Assembly (NCBI GenBank): GCA_036172665.1
Contig: CM069872.1
Span: 39,666,101 to 39,730,100, forward strand
Length of the DNA: 64,000 nt
Direction of reading: 5' to 3'
Source of the DNA: Prosopocoilus inquinatus
Lineage: Eukaryota > Arthropoda > Insecta > Coleoptera > Lucanidae
Part shown: in pieces, positions 1-11,600 of the stretch
Layout: each line of letters starts with the position of its first letter
Numbering within the stretch: the stretch's first letter is position 1
The notes under the pieces: model-generated
The model's database searches: none
Seen by the model: only the letters and a program-made list of their open reading frames with translations
Told to the model about the DNA's origin: nothing
Position numbers and translations under genes: made by a program

Positions 1-268
1 ATCTGTTTTCCACAACGAATAATTAATTAAATGGCGATGCAAACTAGACGAGACGTAGTGTGTGATTGATTGGAAATTTCATTCTCTTTAAACCTGCTGG
101 ACGTGACACCTTATCAAGCCGAAACGTAAAGGCGAGTTGCAACAAACGCCGCGCCACCCGCCCGCCGCCCCCAGCTTCTTTTTTTGTTTAATAATTAAGC
201 ATGGTCACGGACAAAGCCGGCGTCCGACGATGGAAACTAATTGGAAAAGTTTTAATTGTTCACTCTAA

Positions 269-754
269 ATATGCCAGTGTTCCCTCTTTTTTTTATTAGG
301 GGCGAAACAAACTCTCGAAAACGAGGAAAGAGTTGGACTGTGACTCTGTCACTAATAATGAGTGAGTGAGTGAGTGGTTCTGCGCGCAAATTACTACGTG
401 AGATGGAAAAAAACATGTTCTCGACGTTTACTAATGAAGGATAAAATTAGAATGCAAAAAGAGTTTAAGTACTTTAAAATTCACCGCACAAAATAATTAT
501 TGAAATTAATTTACAGTTGGCCAACTGAAGGTAAAATATTGTGTAAGGGACACTGATAAACCGAAATTGGAACGAATTGAATAACTAAGTTGCTGCGAAT
601 GAAACAATGTTTATTTTTCAGTAAAATATGCCGGAATTCTTTTTTTATTGGGGGCGATACAAACTCTCGAAAACGAAGAAAGAGTTGGACGGTGACTGTA
701 TCACTAACAATGAGTGGGTGAGAGGTTTTGCGTACAAATTGCTACGCGAGATGG
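269..754 (+). repeat. Direct duplication of a ~130-bp segment
   Basis: The stretches 269-404 and 627-754 are similar copies about 357 bp apart. Both start near ATATGCC and run through a shared block containing AAACTCTCGAAAACGA, AAAGAGTTGGAC and a TGAGTG motif, ending at GAGATGG. The second copy lies in an open frame of 79 codons (628-867) just after a TTTTTCAG acceptor-like tract; the first copy has a (GAGT)n expansion and no matching frame. No protein family is recognised. It may be a decayed repeat or a duplicated exon remnant; I favour a repeat. Confidence 0.5.
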
Positions 755-867
755 TAATGTTCGTGATTTCAAGTTATACAAACTTGAAGAAGACCGTGGA
801 CTGTTACTGTGAAACCTCGATAACTGAACAGTTTGAAAGATATCCACCAAAGTACGTTAAACCTTGA

Positions 868-1349
868 TACAATAAACAAGAAACTAATTCAATTAGAACT
901 TACGACGAAATTCAAATTAAATTCCAAGCGTGTGGGTTATTGAAAATCAACATAATCTAATCTACATGGATTGTAATACTGCATTGCTCGCTTCACTTTC
1001 TTTTAATGTTTTCTTTTATGAGATTTAAATACGTTATAATAATAATAATTAACGAAAAACGGAGGCAAATTAGCGCTGAAGCAGACAATCAGCTGTCCCG
1101 AGCTGGTTTTCAGAAGGAGATGGGCGAGGTCAAAGGTCATGGGCGCCAGAAGAAGTGACACTGACTGATTTCCTGGACACTGCGGGAACGTCCTCCAAAG
1201 ATTGCAGTGTGCGCCAAAATTTCAACAAATTCCCAAACTCTTGCATCCAAAGTAATTGTTCGTCTCAACAAAACCACGGATCGTACTTAAAACGCATATT
1301 AAACACAAGTTAACAATGACAGTGTAGCGTTATTTACCAAACTTTTGGC
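868..1349. other. Non-coding stretch, nothing recognised
   Basis: AT-rich DNA with no open frame of note and no recognisable repeat boundary. A GC-richer patch near 1100-1210 has no identifiable function. Confidence 0.5.
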
Positions 1350-1525
1350 TGAAATACTTAAATTCAAGATTCCAATTTATTGGTTTTATTTGACAGTCTC
1401 TTTTTGTACATAAAAACAACAAGTAATCACATAACGACATATGTACTCAAAGCCTACTAACAATGTATATACAACAGATATCTATTCCACTATATAATTC
1501 CATATCATCTTCCCCAGCCAATTAG

Positions 1526-2734
1526 CTATGCGGTTTTGGCTTCTGGTTTCGAATTGAAATCGTGGCCTAGTTGGTTGTAGCCATAACGAATGTCTGGTTT
1601 TCTTTGTCGTTCACTGCGCCGTAAAGTAAACTGAGGAGTTTCGAATTTCTGTTTGTCTAAATTTTCTATTGGTTGAATTTGTACTGGCCGGTCTTCAAAA
1701 ATGGACGTTGTTGTCGAATTTTCAACATTTTTTCCAATTTCCAATTTCTCAGGTACTTTTGCTAATGACACGCGTAGTTGATCAGCGTGTTTCTGTTTTG
1801 TTTCACCATTAATTTATACTGGGTAGGAATGCGCCTCTGTTTGTCGGTGAAGAATGCCTTCTCGGCATCCAGTTGTCCTTTCATTTTGTACCCAAACAGG
1901 TGCTCCAGATTGAAATGATCTTTCAACTGTCTTCTTTTCATGAGCAACATTTTGTTTTGTAATTTCTTTTTCCATATGATGTCTTGGATCTGATTTTAAA
2001 CGGTCCAATAAATTAGGTAGACGACGTTTTAGAAACATTTCTGCTGGTGATTGCCCAGTAGTTTTCTGTGTTGACATTCTATAAGCCATCAACACCAACT
2101 GTAATCTTTCATCTAAGGTACCTTTTTCCGTAGCTGTCAATCGATGTTTGAGAATCTGAATAAGTTTTTCCGCTAATCCATTGGTCATTGGATGGTACGG
2201 AGTTCTCTGAATATGTGTAATGTCCCGTGTCTTACAAAACTGACTAAATTCCGCAGATATAAACTGAGGCCCATTGTCACTAACAATTTGAATTGGATTT
2301 CCAAATCTCGAAAACCATTCCGTTAGTACATTTATTACCTTAGTTGCTGTAGCCTTTGTCATACCTTTAACTTCTGCTCATTTAGAATAGGCATCGATTA
2401 AAACAAACAGCATTCGATTTTCAAAAGGGCCTGCGAAATCAATATGAACACGCTCCCAAGGAGCGTTGGGTACATTCCACGAATATAAAGGTACTTCCAT
2501 TGGCCAGTTTCGATTTTGCTGACCTGCTGTGCAAAATTTCACAAATCGTTCAATATCTTCGTCAATTTTCGGCCACCATACGTAATGATGAGCTAATGAA
2601 CGAGTGGCTGCTATTCCCAAATGTCCTGCATGAAGAATTTCTAAAATACGCTGCTGACAAGCTATAGGCACCACGACTCGTCCATACCAATTATTATTTG
2701 GCATGGTTAATAGATAATTCATTACGTTTTTCAT
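1526..2734 (-). pseudogene. Integrase region of the minus-strand gypsy element
   Basis: Three overlapping or abutting frames (2734-2378, 2362-1814, 1771-1526) encode an integrase in pieces. The first has the zinc-binding end (HAGHLG, then YVWWPK) and the first catalytic Asp in HIDFAGP. The second has VSDNGPQF with the second Asp and TNGLAEKLIQ with the Glu, so the DDE triad is still readable. In the zinc finger the usual CxxC reads CTAG, so the last Cys is lost. The third frame is a low-complexity tail ending in a basic RRSERQRKP stretch, as in other gypsy integrases. Frame changes at about 2370 and 1800 show it is non-functional. Confidence 0.85.
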
Positions 2735-3170
2735 AAAATGAAGTTAATTCCTCGGGCAACCGTTTTCTTATAGGCCACTCAGTCGTCATAAAATTCAAAA
2801 CTTTCGATAATTTCGAATCCGCCCCAGTTTTCATTTTAAGTTCTTTGCTATCTACAGGTAAACCCTCTAGTTTTTGATGATGAAGATGACGTAAATCACT
2901 TGCGATTTTCGCTTCTACCGCTGACCTGTTCGTTTGCAGTAATGGTAATCGGCTCAATACATCTGCAATGGTAACTTCCTTGGCAGGTCGGTATTCAATT
3001 TCGTAGGAATATCCACTCAGCAAAATAGCCCATCGAGCCAACCGATTCGCTGCAGTTTTAGGTAGTTCCTTATTGGGTCCAAAAATATACCGCAACGGTT
3101 TGTGGTCACTTTCTAGGGTAAATTTTCGACCATAGGTATACTGATGAAACTTTGTAACTCCGAATACCAA
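2694..3170 (-). pseudogene. RNase H domain of the minus-strand gypsy element
   Basis: The 158-codon frame contains the C-terminal half of a gypsy RNase H: FGVTKFHQYTYGRKF, SDHKPLRYIFG and ARWAILLSGYSYEIEY followed by DVLSRLPL, the usual end of the domain. It then runs into the linker before integrase. The N-terminal part with the first acidic residue is disrupted near 3170-3240. It overlaps the integrase frame by about 40 bp in another frame, a sign of indels. Confidence 0.85.
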
Positions 3171-3172
3171 AG

Positions 3173-4349
3173 CTAAAGCCTCACGGTCAATAGAAGCATA
3201 ATTTCTTTCCGGTTTTGATAAAGTTCTAAATTTTCGTCATAATGTTCTAAACATGAATCCTTCGTAAATAAAGTTTTCACTTTTTTAAAAATTCCATCAA
3301 ACTCCTTCATCCATTGCCATTTCGTCCCCTTTTCGAAAAGTTGATACAAGGAAGCACATATCGGTTGTAAATAAGGAATGAATTTGGCATAAAAATTTAC
3401 AAATGATAAAAGCGAACATAACTGATGAAGGTTCTGAGGTGATGATTCTGTTGGATGTACACAAAATCTATTGATTTTATGTCCCATATAAGTTATAGAT
3501 TCTTGCATAAGTTTGCACTTGTCTGGGCGCGTACTAATACCAGATCTTTCTAATCGTTCGAATGTAGCTCGCAAATTCTGAAGACACTCCTCATCTGTTT
3601 TGCCTGTTACGATAATACCATCGATGAACCATGCAGTTGAAGGTAAGTTGTGCAAAATTTGGTCCATTACATACTGAAATAACTGGGGTGTCGATGAAAT
3701 GCCAAAAGGACAACGTTTGTAAGCGTAAAATCATTTGTGAGTCGCAATAAAGAGATAACGTCTCGATTCCTTGGACACCGGAAGTTGAAGATAAGCATCC
3801 TTTAAATCAATAATTGGAAATTATGTGAGTCGCAATAAAGAGATAACGTCTCGATTCCTTGGACACCGAAAGTTGAAGATAAGCATCCTTTAAATCAATA
3901 ATTGGAAATTTCTTGCCTCCGTTCAGCTTTGTCGCAATTTCTTCAAAAGTGGGCATTGGATGTTCGTCAATGATTATGAACGGGTTTATGGTCACTTTGA
4001 AATCACCACATATCCGGATTTCTCCTGTTTTCTTCTCAACATTAACTGTAGGTGATATTCACTCCATTTGTGTAGATGCAGGGTCAATTTTCTCTAAAAC
4101 ATCGGCTTTTTCTAATCTGTCGAGTTCCTCGTCGACTCGTTTTCTCAGAGCAAAAGGTACTGGTCGAGCTCGAAATCGTTTTGGTATCGCTCCTTCTCGC
4201 AAACGTATAACTGCTTTGTGTTCTCTAATTAAACCTCCCTCATCTGAAAATAACTTCGGAAAATCTCTCATTAAAATTTTGGCTTCTTCACCAGCCAAAA
4301 CTTCTTTCGCAGTCACTGTAGACTGTCTCTCTTTATTTACGCCATACAA
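3173..4349 (-). pseudogene. Reverse transcriptase region of the minus-strand gypsy element
   Basis: Frames 4349-4059, 3995-3807 and 3667-3173 carry successive RT segments. The first has the entry region (RPVPFALRKRVDEELDRLE), the second the palm motif PIIDLKDAYLQL, the third the catalytic loop and thumb. The catalytic loop reads FIDGIIVTG, where active gypsy elements have YxDD: the second Asp is Gly and the Tyr is Phe. A tandem duplication at 3737-3910 also interrupts the palm. Either lesion alone should abolish activity. Confidence 0.85.
3737..3910. repeat. Tandem duplication (88-bp period) inside the RT pseudogene
   Basis: The block starting GTGAGTCGCAATAAAGAG occurs at 3737-3822 and again at 3825-3910, with only one clear difference (ACCGG versus ACCGA). 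The near-identity means the duplication is recent relative to the decay of the host element. Confidence 0.9.
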
Positions 4350-4402
4350 GAAAAAGATAACAAATCATTCGCACGAACGCGGCGTTGAAAATATACGACC
4401 TA

Positions 4403-4608
4403 TGCCCGGTTTCTGAAACGATACATAACTTTATGTAGATATAAACTCAAGATAAATTCACCATAACTTCTAAAAACCGTTTCTCAAAACTTTATCAGTA
4501 GATAAGGGGTATACGTAGCAACGTAAATAATTAATACTTTTCATAAAGTTATCTGTCAAGAAAAATTTATGTTTACCTAAAGTTATTTATCGTTTCAGAA
4601 ACCGGGCA
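4403..4608. mobile_element. 206-bp MITE, Harbinger-like termini
   Basis: Terminal inverted repeats read TGCCCGGTTTCTGAAACGAT at the left and the reverse complement ATCGTTTCAGAAACCGGGCA at the right, with weaker inversion continuing through ATAACTTTA. Flanking bases are CTA and GTA, compatible with a TA-centred 3-bp target. There is no coding capacity. It marks the 5' break of the gypsy element. Confidence 0.8.
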
Positions 4609-7600
4609 GTAATCTCTTAATAAACTTCAATAACAGTAAATATTAATCTACACAAAATATGAATCCGTACTCTATCAGACTTAAATATACCGCAGCTTAA
4701 TTTAACATTAAACAACATTAAACGAAATCCATACACAAGTGTCGGTATATATGCGTTATATACAAACATGCATTAAATACATAACATAATTAAAACGGTA
4801 CGTTTGGCGAAGGTCATAAAAGTTTCGTGCGTGTCGATGGTTGCCAACTGTCGGACATCTGTGACTTTAGCGATGTCCTCCTATATTCGCCCTTGGTTGC
4901 ACTAATTCGCTTCCGAGATACGACGAGCGATGAAGAAGTATCAGCGAAATATAACAGAGCCAGAAAAAGGGCTCAAAATGAGAAACCGCAAACGAAAAAC
5001 GGATTTCTTGTTCAAACAAATAAATCGTATAAAAACATGGATAGCCAAAAGTATCAATTTATCGGGAAAAGAACGGGCCAGCTACTTTGGTAAAAGTTGT
5101 TTAAAACAAATCAACAGGTTCATGAGGCGCAAATAATTCCAGTAAACACTATAGTTAATTAGAATTTTGCATAAAATTAGCAACGATAACTCGTTAACAC
5201 GTCTGCATCTTGTAACGTCGAAATGCAAAGTAAAGCGAGCAGTACAAACCGGAAGAACTTATGAACGGGTAGCCAGTTAGAATTCAGAAATGGGTCACAT
5301 GACCTTTACTACTCAACAGAAGCTGTGATATCAAAGAGCTCAAACGGAAACAGCAATGTGGCCAGCTGACAACCACTGTGTCGCACCACAAATGAATGTT
5401 AAAAAAAGAACCAGGGAATCTATACTGTAACAACGTAAAATATCAAGAAAATTATATTTATTATATACAATATTGATTAAATTTTCTCTTCCTGTTTGAG
5501 AAAGTAGTAGCTATTTGGTTTTCACTGTATGGTGATAACTAAAGTAAGGATCATCGAGCTACTCTTTGACTCTATCACAGCGAATATAGCGAAGTTGAGC
5601 AAACTTTCTGAGTTTTGAAAATTATTCAAAAGCGATAGAGGAGGCCGGCAATCCCCAGTTTAATGATAACGTTAATTTAGAGGAAATGAAGAAGAAAGAG
5701 GCCCGAAAGATTAATTTGATAGAAAGAATTTTTAATTAATATAAAACGGGTAGACACAATTTCTGAGGAAGTGAAAAGTTGTTCCCTATCACTGTTAGTT
5801 TAAATAATTAGTTAGGTTTCATTAAGAATGGAAGAAAGTTTTGAATAATTATAATTACGCTGCCACCAGATGTTTCCTGAAGAGAAACACCAAACAAAAA
5901 AATATGTAGAACGTGTTTCGTAGCCACTCAGTAAATAAAAAAAGACAAAAAATAAACGGAAGCTGTGGAAGTCCTTCCAGGCGCGAAACTGTGTACGCAA
6001 ATTAAAACCCTGTCTTAAGCCAAACAGGGTGTACTAAAAAGTAAACTTTTACAGACAACTTTAGTTCAAAAAGACGTTTCTCCAAGTAGTTTTTCTTTTT
6101 CCGGACTCTGGGATTCTTGACGAATTTTGAAAAAAAGTGGGTTCACTTTTGGTCCAAATAAGTTATATGGTGTAAGGAATTCATTTCGTAGCAAAATCTT
6201 TCCGTAATTCCTTTCTTAAAAACTGTTTCTATAGGCCCCGGACTTGTCCTGAATCCGTCTCTGTCCATCGCTTTTGTAAGCATTGTACTAAAATTTTTAA
6301 TTTGTCTGAACCGTTTTCTTTCTAAGTACTCTTAACGTGCCTCCCTGGTACATTCCTTACGTTTGTTTTTTTTTTGTTTCGGTTCGATTTGTTTCAGCCA
6401 TATTTAATTTCAGAATTGACACCTTAGCTTCATATTTTGGCTAGCGAATTGATCATAACGGTTTACTGTTTACTGTTTACTCCATTTAATAGCGTGTTCC
6501 GCTGGTATGCACTGAGAGCCCACTGAGGCTTTTGATGTTCGACAGTAGTACAAATTGGCACTCGTTTCAGGCAAATAAACTGTACTCCCAGCGGAATACA
6601 ATTTTACGATATCGGTTTAATATCTAACCTCAAAAGGAAACAAATGTGAATTTAAATGTTTTAAATGCAGTTCATAAATAACTTCGAGACTGAGAATTTG
6701 TTTAGTAGGATTTTATGTGAATTTATTTATCATTAAATTGCTTTTGTACTACAAAGAACATAATAAAGTCCAATAAAATTTGTCTCGTCATATTTGGTGC
6801 GCCGAGGTTTATAGCGAGGACAACTTTTTGTACACTCAATGCGATGTTTATGAGTGAAATTAACATGAACAATGTAATATGACTGTAATAAGTATGACGA
6901 ACGCGACAAAACTCCTCTGTCTACGTTGTCCAACAAACAGCGCACCCCTCGTCGCTAAAGTCGTTACTCCTGCTGCTGCACGTGGTTGGAAGGAGACAAA
7001 TACTCAACGTCGAACTGTTAGTGAAAATCTGCCCCAGACTATTTGCTGTAAGGGGGTTAAACGAGTAATTAGCAAACGCGAGCAATAAACGTACGTGGAA
7101 ACAAGCAGGTAACAAGATGAAAAAACAAAATGGTGCTTAGTTTGTTTTTTAATTTGTCTGAACCGTTTTCTTTCTAAGTACTCTTAACGTGCCGCCCTGA
7201 TATATTCGTTACGTTTTTCTTTTTGGTTCGATTTCGAATTGATCATGAAGTGAGTACATCCGTACAGGACGGTAGGGTCACAGATCTCAACGAAAACCTT
7301 AATTTCCAATACACTCCTAAACTCACTACGTCTTACAGACATGAACACAACTGCACCGTTTCGTTGCTGGCAGACAAAGAAAGAAACGTCACTTCCGAAC
7401 GAGAGGCTGTCCGAAAACGAACAACCACACATCTAATGTGCGTGCACAAAGGGAAGCCTACTCGACAACAACAACAACAGTGAAAAATGATTGTAACAAA
7501 AATTAGTCATTATTCAAAATTTCGTACAAAATGATGATGATGGCTTTAATTTTTATATTTTTATAAAATTCTGGATAATGACTTCAATTTTAATATTTTA

Positions 7601-8190
7601 TTTAACTTTATTGGAGCTCTTTAAGAACCTGTCAAGAGAAAATAAATACCTGATATCATAATTAAGACACCCAAAACAGGTACACGCTCTTTTACCACCT
7701 AAACGTCTGGCATTCACTTATTACCTTCGAAATAAGGATAGGAAGCGGATAGAGACAGAATAAAAAAAGGAAGCGGATAGAAACAGAATAAATAAAGAAA
7801 TTTTCAATAGCACGATGCAACTGAAGTTGGCAAGTGAGTAAGAGACAAGAAATGAGAAGATGCCTACGACTTACGCATGAGAATAAACGAGAAAAGATAG
7901 TGATAAATGAGTAGTGGGGAGAAAAATATTGCAGTGGCAGGGTCATGTAAACTGTTGATGAAACTAGATGGCTAAAACGAATACTCAAATAGCAACTAAG
8001 GAAATAGAATACAAGAATTGAGTAACACTGACGAAATATGCAGCTACATCTAAAAAGCTATGAAAGATAAAAATTTGAAAGGCGAAGACTGGAATAATAA
8101 AAAGTTGTAGAGAAGGTGAACGAAAAACGAAAGAACTTATCATTTCTTTCTGGTTAAGTACAGAGTGAAATATTTATTCCTGTTGGACAA
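4609..8190. other. Non-coding region with dispersed-repeat fragments
   Basis: No convincing exon was found. A block at about 6295-6382 (AATTTGTCTGAACCG, then CTTAACGTGCC) is repeated at about 7145-7232. A segment near 5905-6003 (GTAGAACGTGTTT, then GTGTACGCAAAT) recurs near 39760-39860. A CAGGGTGT end near 6025 resembles a mariner terminus. Open frames at 6879-7088 and 7223-7483 show no family features and are left out. Confidence 0.5.
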
Positions 8191-8194
8191 TTAT

Positions 8195-8607
8195 TGTAAC
8201 GTTGGCTTATTGGTAATCCGGTTTTTACCAAGAAGTAACGTATTAGGGGTTGCGTAGCTGAACTAATATAGGACAAAAAACATCAAGTACATTTATTAAA
8301 AGTACAAGATACACTTACATGTCAGAAGCACTCTTACGGACGACATACATAGTTCTCGCACTATAATCAGATATCGATGACTTCTCTCTTGCTATCGGAA
8401 AATCTCTCGGTATATATGCCTGGAGTTGAGCTACCTTCTGCTGCGTGGGCGATTGACGTGTAGCTCTGTGTTCTTGAAGTTTTCGATGATTCATTTTTCT
8501 CTATTGCCGGATTATTATGTAATCACGTGCAAAGTTATCGATCAAGGTTTTTGTTTACACTGTATGGATCTCAAATAATTATTTAGATAATTATTTCTTC
8601 TGTTACA
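8195..8607. mobile_element. Solo LTR, 413 bp
   Basis: The segment begins TGTAAC and ends GTTACA, perfect inverted ends of the TG...CA type, and is flanked on both sides by TTAT (8191-8194 and 8608-8611), a 4-bp target duplication. A TATA-like GGTATATATGCC lies near 8410. No internal retroviral-type sequence is present, as expected after LTR-LTR recombination. A 4-bp duplication suits Ty3/gypsy better than BEL/Pao. Strand is not certain; the TATA position favours plus. Confidence 0.6.
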
Positions 8608-8611
8608 TTAT

Positions 8612-11600
8612 TATCTCTGGAGCCCTTAAACAAATTATCGGTGAAGTTCGACCCACCTCGACGTCACCATCTAAGCTAAGGAATTCCACGCATAGCTATG
8701 CACATTTCTTGGATGTTGCTAAAGTTTTCAAGTAAATCAGAGAGGGTGTAGTATTTTATGTGAAATTAGATTTGTCCCTTCTTCAATATAAAAAAAGACG
8801 AGACAGGCGTCTGCCATCTTAATTAATTTATCTCTGAATTCTTTTTTTATTTTGTTAGAAAATAAAAACCATTTAAGAGAACACACGGCACTTATTAATC
8901 CCCTCTTCTGTTTCCTTAACCTTTCTTAAATTAATTCTAATTCTTATTTACACTGAAATCAAAAATTCAATTTAGAATCAAGGAGTAATAACAAGACTTT
9001 AACTGATTTTTAAAATAATTTAAAATTATAAACACTGTATAATATCTGAATTGCTTTTCGCGTTTCAAGTTCAATTTTGAACCGAAGACAGACAGAAAAA
9101 CATAAACAATGAGGTTAAAAGCGCACACCGTTCATTTTTATGGGTTTCAATAATCACAGAGTGAGAGTGCGCTTGCTTCGAAAAGAAATGAGGTGAGTCC
9201 TGATTACAACAATTTCAGGAAATACGAATATTCCCCGACGCCGCCGCCCGAGGAGGAAGCACAAAACACGTTTTCCTGGGGAAAACGATCCCGGGGCAAA
9301 TTTAATTCCTGAGGACGTGATCATCGTTAATAGAGTTGCTCTTCGCTTTCGATTTCGCGCCGCTCTCGACGGGACTTTTAAATTGCTTTTTTTTTCCTGG
9401 AACGAAACGTTTAGCAAATTAAGCGACCCCGAGGCGTGCTGTCTTCATCGAAACTTTATTAATAAATAATTCACGGTAGAAGTGATAAATATTTTATTAA
9501 CTGTATCTGACTTTACATGGGGATATTAAAAAAGTTTCCTGAAAAAGGAATATCGCCAGAGAGTGCACTCGCCTTAGGCAGTTACATTTTAATTAGTCCA
9601 GCAGAGGAAACGGCACGAAGTCACATATTTTGCCGTCGTTGAGCTTGTTGTGTAATTGTAACAGAGACTTTGTCGTTTTCCGGTCCATTTATTACATACA
9701 ACTGATACAGAGTGTAACACTTACGGTGGCTTCCTTCAGAACTCTTTAGTTACTAATTTCACGAATTGCTAGCACGTTTCTATAGTTGCGTTATCCTCCT
9801 GGTTACTTACGATACTTGGTGGCAAGTCCTTCTTTCTCAGTTGACTCTTGAACCCTTCACGTCGTCGGTGGTCTAAATAAACGTCGAACTTCAACACCGC
9901 TTCTTCAAGCGCCAATGTCGGCGACCTTCAATTAAGGTATGATATAAGCAAACTTAAAGCAGCGCCCCCACACTCACCTTCAACTCCAGAAAATTGTAGG
10001 TTGGGTCAGGGATACCACCCAAAACTTCCCCATGTGCATCTTCGCTGAAAACCTCGTCCTAGTTACTTTCTCCATCCACTGGAGCTCGGATATCGTCGTT
10101 CGCTGGCTGAGGTTAAATTAAAACGCGTCTCCGAAGAATTGAGACAACCACAAAGCGAGATCTGCCTTATTCGCAACGATCACGATCCATAGAGTATTTA
10201 GTCATACACCCTTGGATGAAACGAATTCTGTTTCAAAAACAAAGAAAACGCTCAGCAACCGTGCCACATATCTCTTACCTTCATGAATCTAGAAAATTCG
10301 ATAGCAAAAATGCCTATACAACACCAAAAGCAGACACGTAGAGCTTAATTCTTTCCAGTCAAACTACCTTGTTGAATTTTGTAACACAATCTTACACGAA
10401 CTCCCACAATTTACGAGAAACGTGTCAGCTATAGTACCAGACGGTACAGTGAGGTCGCCAAGATGGTTGCCGGAAGCGACTTTTCGAGCCAACACGGCGA
10501 GCCAATTGGAACTCAGGATGCGAAGCGGCGCATGAACCAGAAAATGTTACCATCTTAATAAACCAAGTAGATGCAACGCGTTGTTGCCGAAATCCAACCA
10601 CATACACAACAGGCTTTTAGTATGTTTTTAAAATACAGGAGCTTTCAAAATTGAAATTAAAAGAAATCAAATACGCAGATGTTTTTTTATTTACCACAGT
10701 TTTGCTCCAGCAGGCAAATTTCTAGCTGACAAATTTTACTATTTTTTGGGGTTTTGCAATAAAAATGATACATAATTCGTATTCGTATTCAAAAATATTT
10801 ATTTACCAGTTAATAGGTACTATACCAATTCGCCGTTTACGGCCAAATAATGTCCCCGCCTGTCACAGAAATTTCTACGAACATTATAGCTGCTTTCTTT
10901 TCAAGAACGTGACGCCCTTGGGGCTTGACAAACGGAGCTGTTAGGAAACGATCCTGAAAAGAACTTAAAATTCTTAACTTGGGCAATAAATGTGACAAGA
11001 TAACCTCAAAAAATACGTCGCTGCGTTTGTAACGACTGTAACACTGGCACTTTAAATTAAATGGAAATTATTTTAAATTTATAATTAGTTAGTAAGTATT
11101 ATTTGTCTCACCATTCACAAGCAATAACTAAAGCGAATTTTCCATTTCTTTTTGTTAAATCTAACCTCAATTTGACACAAAGGGTGTCACGCTCGAAAGG
11201 AATAGATGGTGCTCGAGGGGAAAGGGGAAACGGCTCATTAGAATTACTCAGAACTTCAGGAGCTCGACGCATCTCCTGAAAAGGACAATGCAAATGTTAA
11301 CTTTGAACTCTTCCGAGCAGCTCAAGCTCTGAAAAGAAAGCGGCATCTATGATGTTATGATGGTACGAGTTTGAAATTAGGCTTCCCAACCCAACCAAAA
11401 GAAAAAAAAAACTGTGGCAGCGACAATAACTGAAATAATTAGAATACATTGCAGGGCTGGAAAAGCTGAGCTTTTTAATGTTAGGAAAATGTTATGAGAT
11501 AGATATTTCCTGTGTTAAAGGAAACGGAATCTGCAGCAGAGGGCTTCCAAATATGCGGTAACTTTCTAAGATCACAGGTGCCGCCTATCGGATATATGTT

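Larger units (their letters stand above)
1350..4402 (-). mobile_element. Decayed Ty3/gypsy (Mag-like) LTR retrotransposon, 5' part missing
   Basis: On the minus strand the pieces follow the Ty3/gypsy order: reverse transcriptase (about 4349-3173), RNase H (about 3170-2900), integrase zinc-binding and core domains (about 2734-1900) and an integrase tail ending at a stop near 1526. Just after the stop a purine tract (GGGGAAGA) precedes a probable 3' LTR beginning TGATATGG at 1507 and running to about 1350; its far end is not fixed. Gag, protease and the 5' LTR are absent. At 4403 the sequence meets a MITE, and nothing gypsy-like resumes beyond it. Frames are broken several times, so the copy is dead. 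Confidence 0.85.

Noticed and set aside
628..867. 79-codon frame at the start of the window
   Set aside because: Part of a duplicated segment with no family features; the other copy is not open.
6879..7483. Two plus-strand frames, one ending in poly-Gln
   Set aside because: No domains or splice signals; they overlap repeated blocks also present near 6300.
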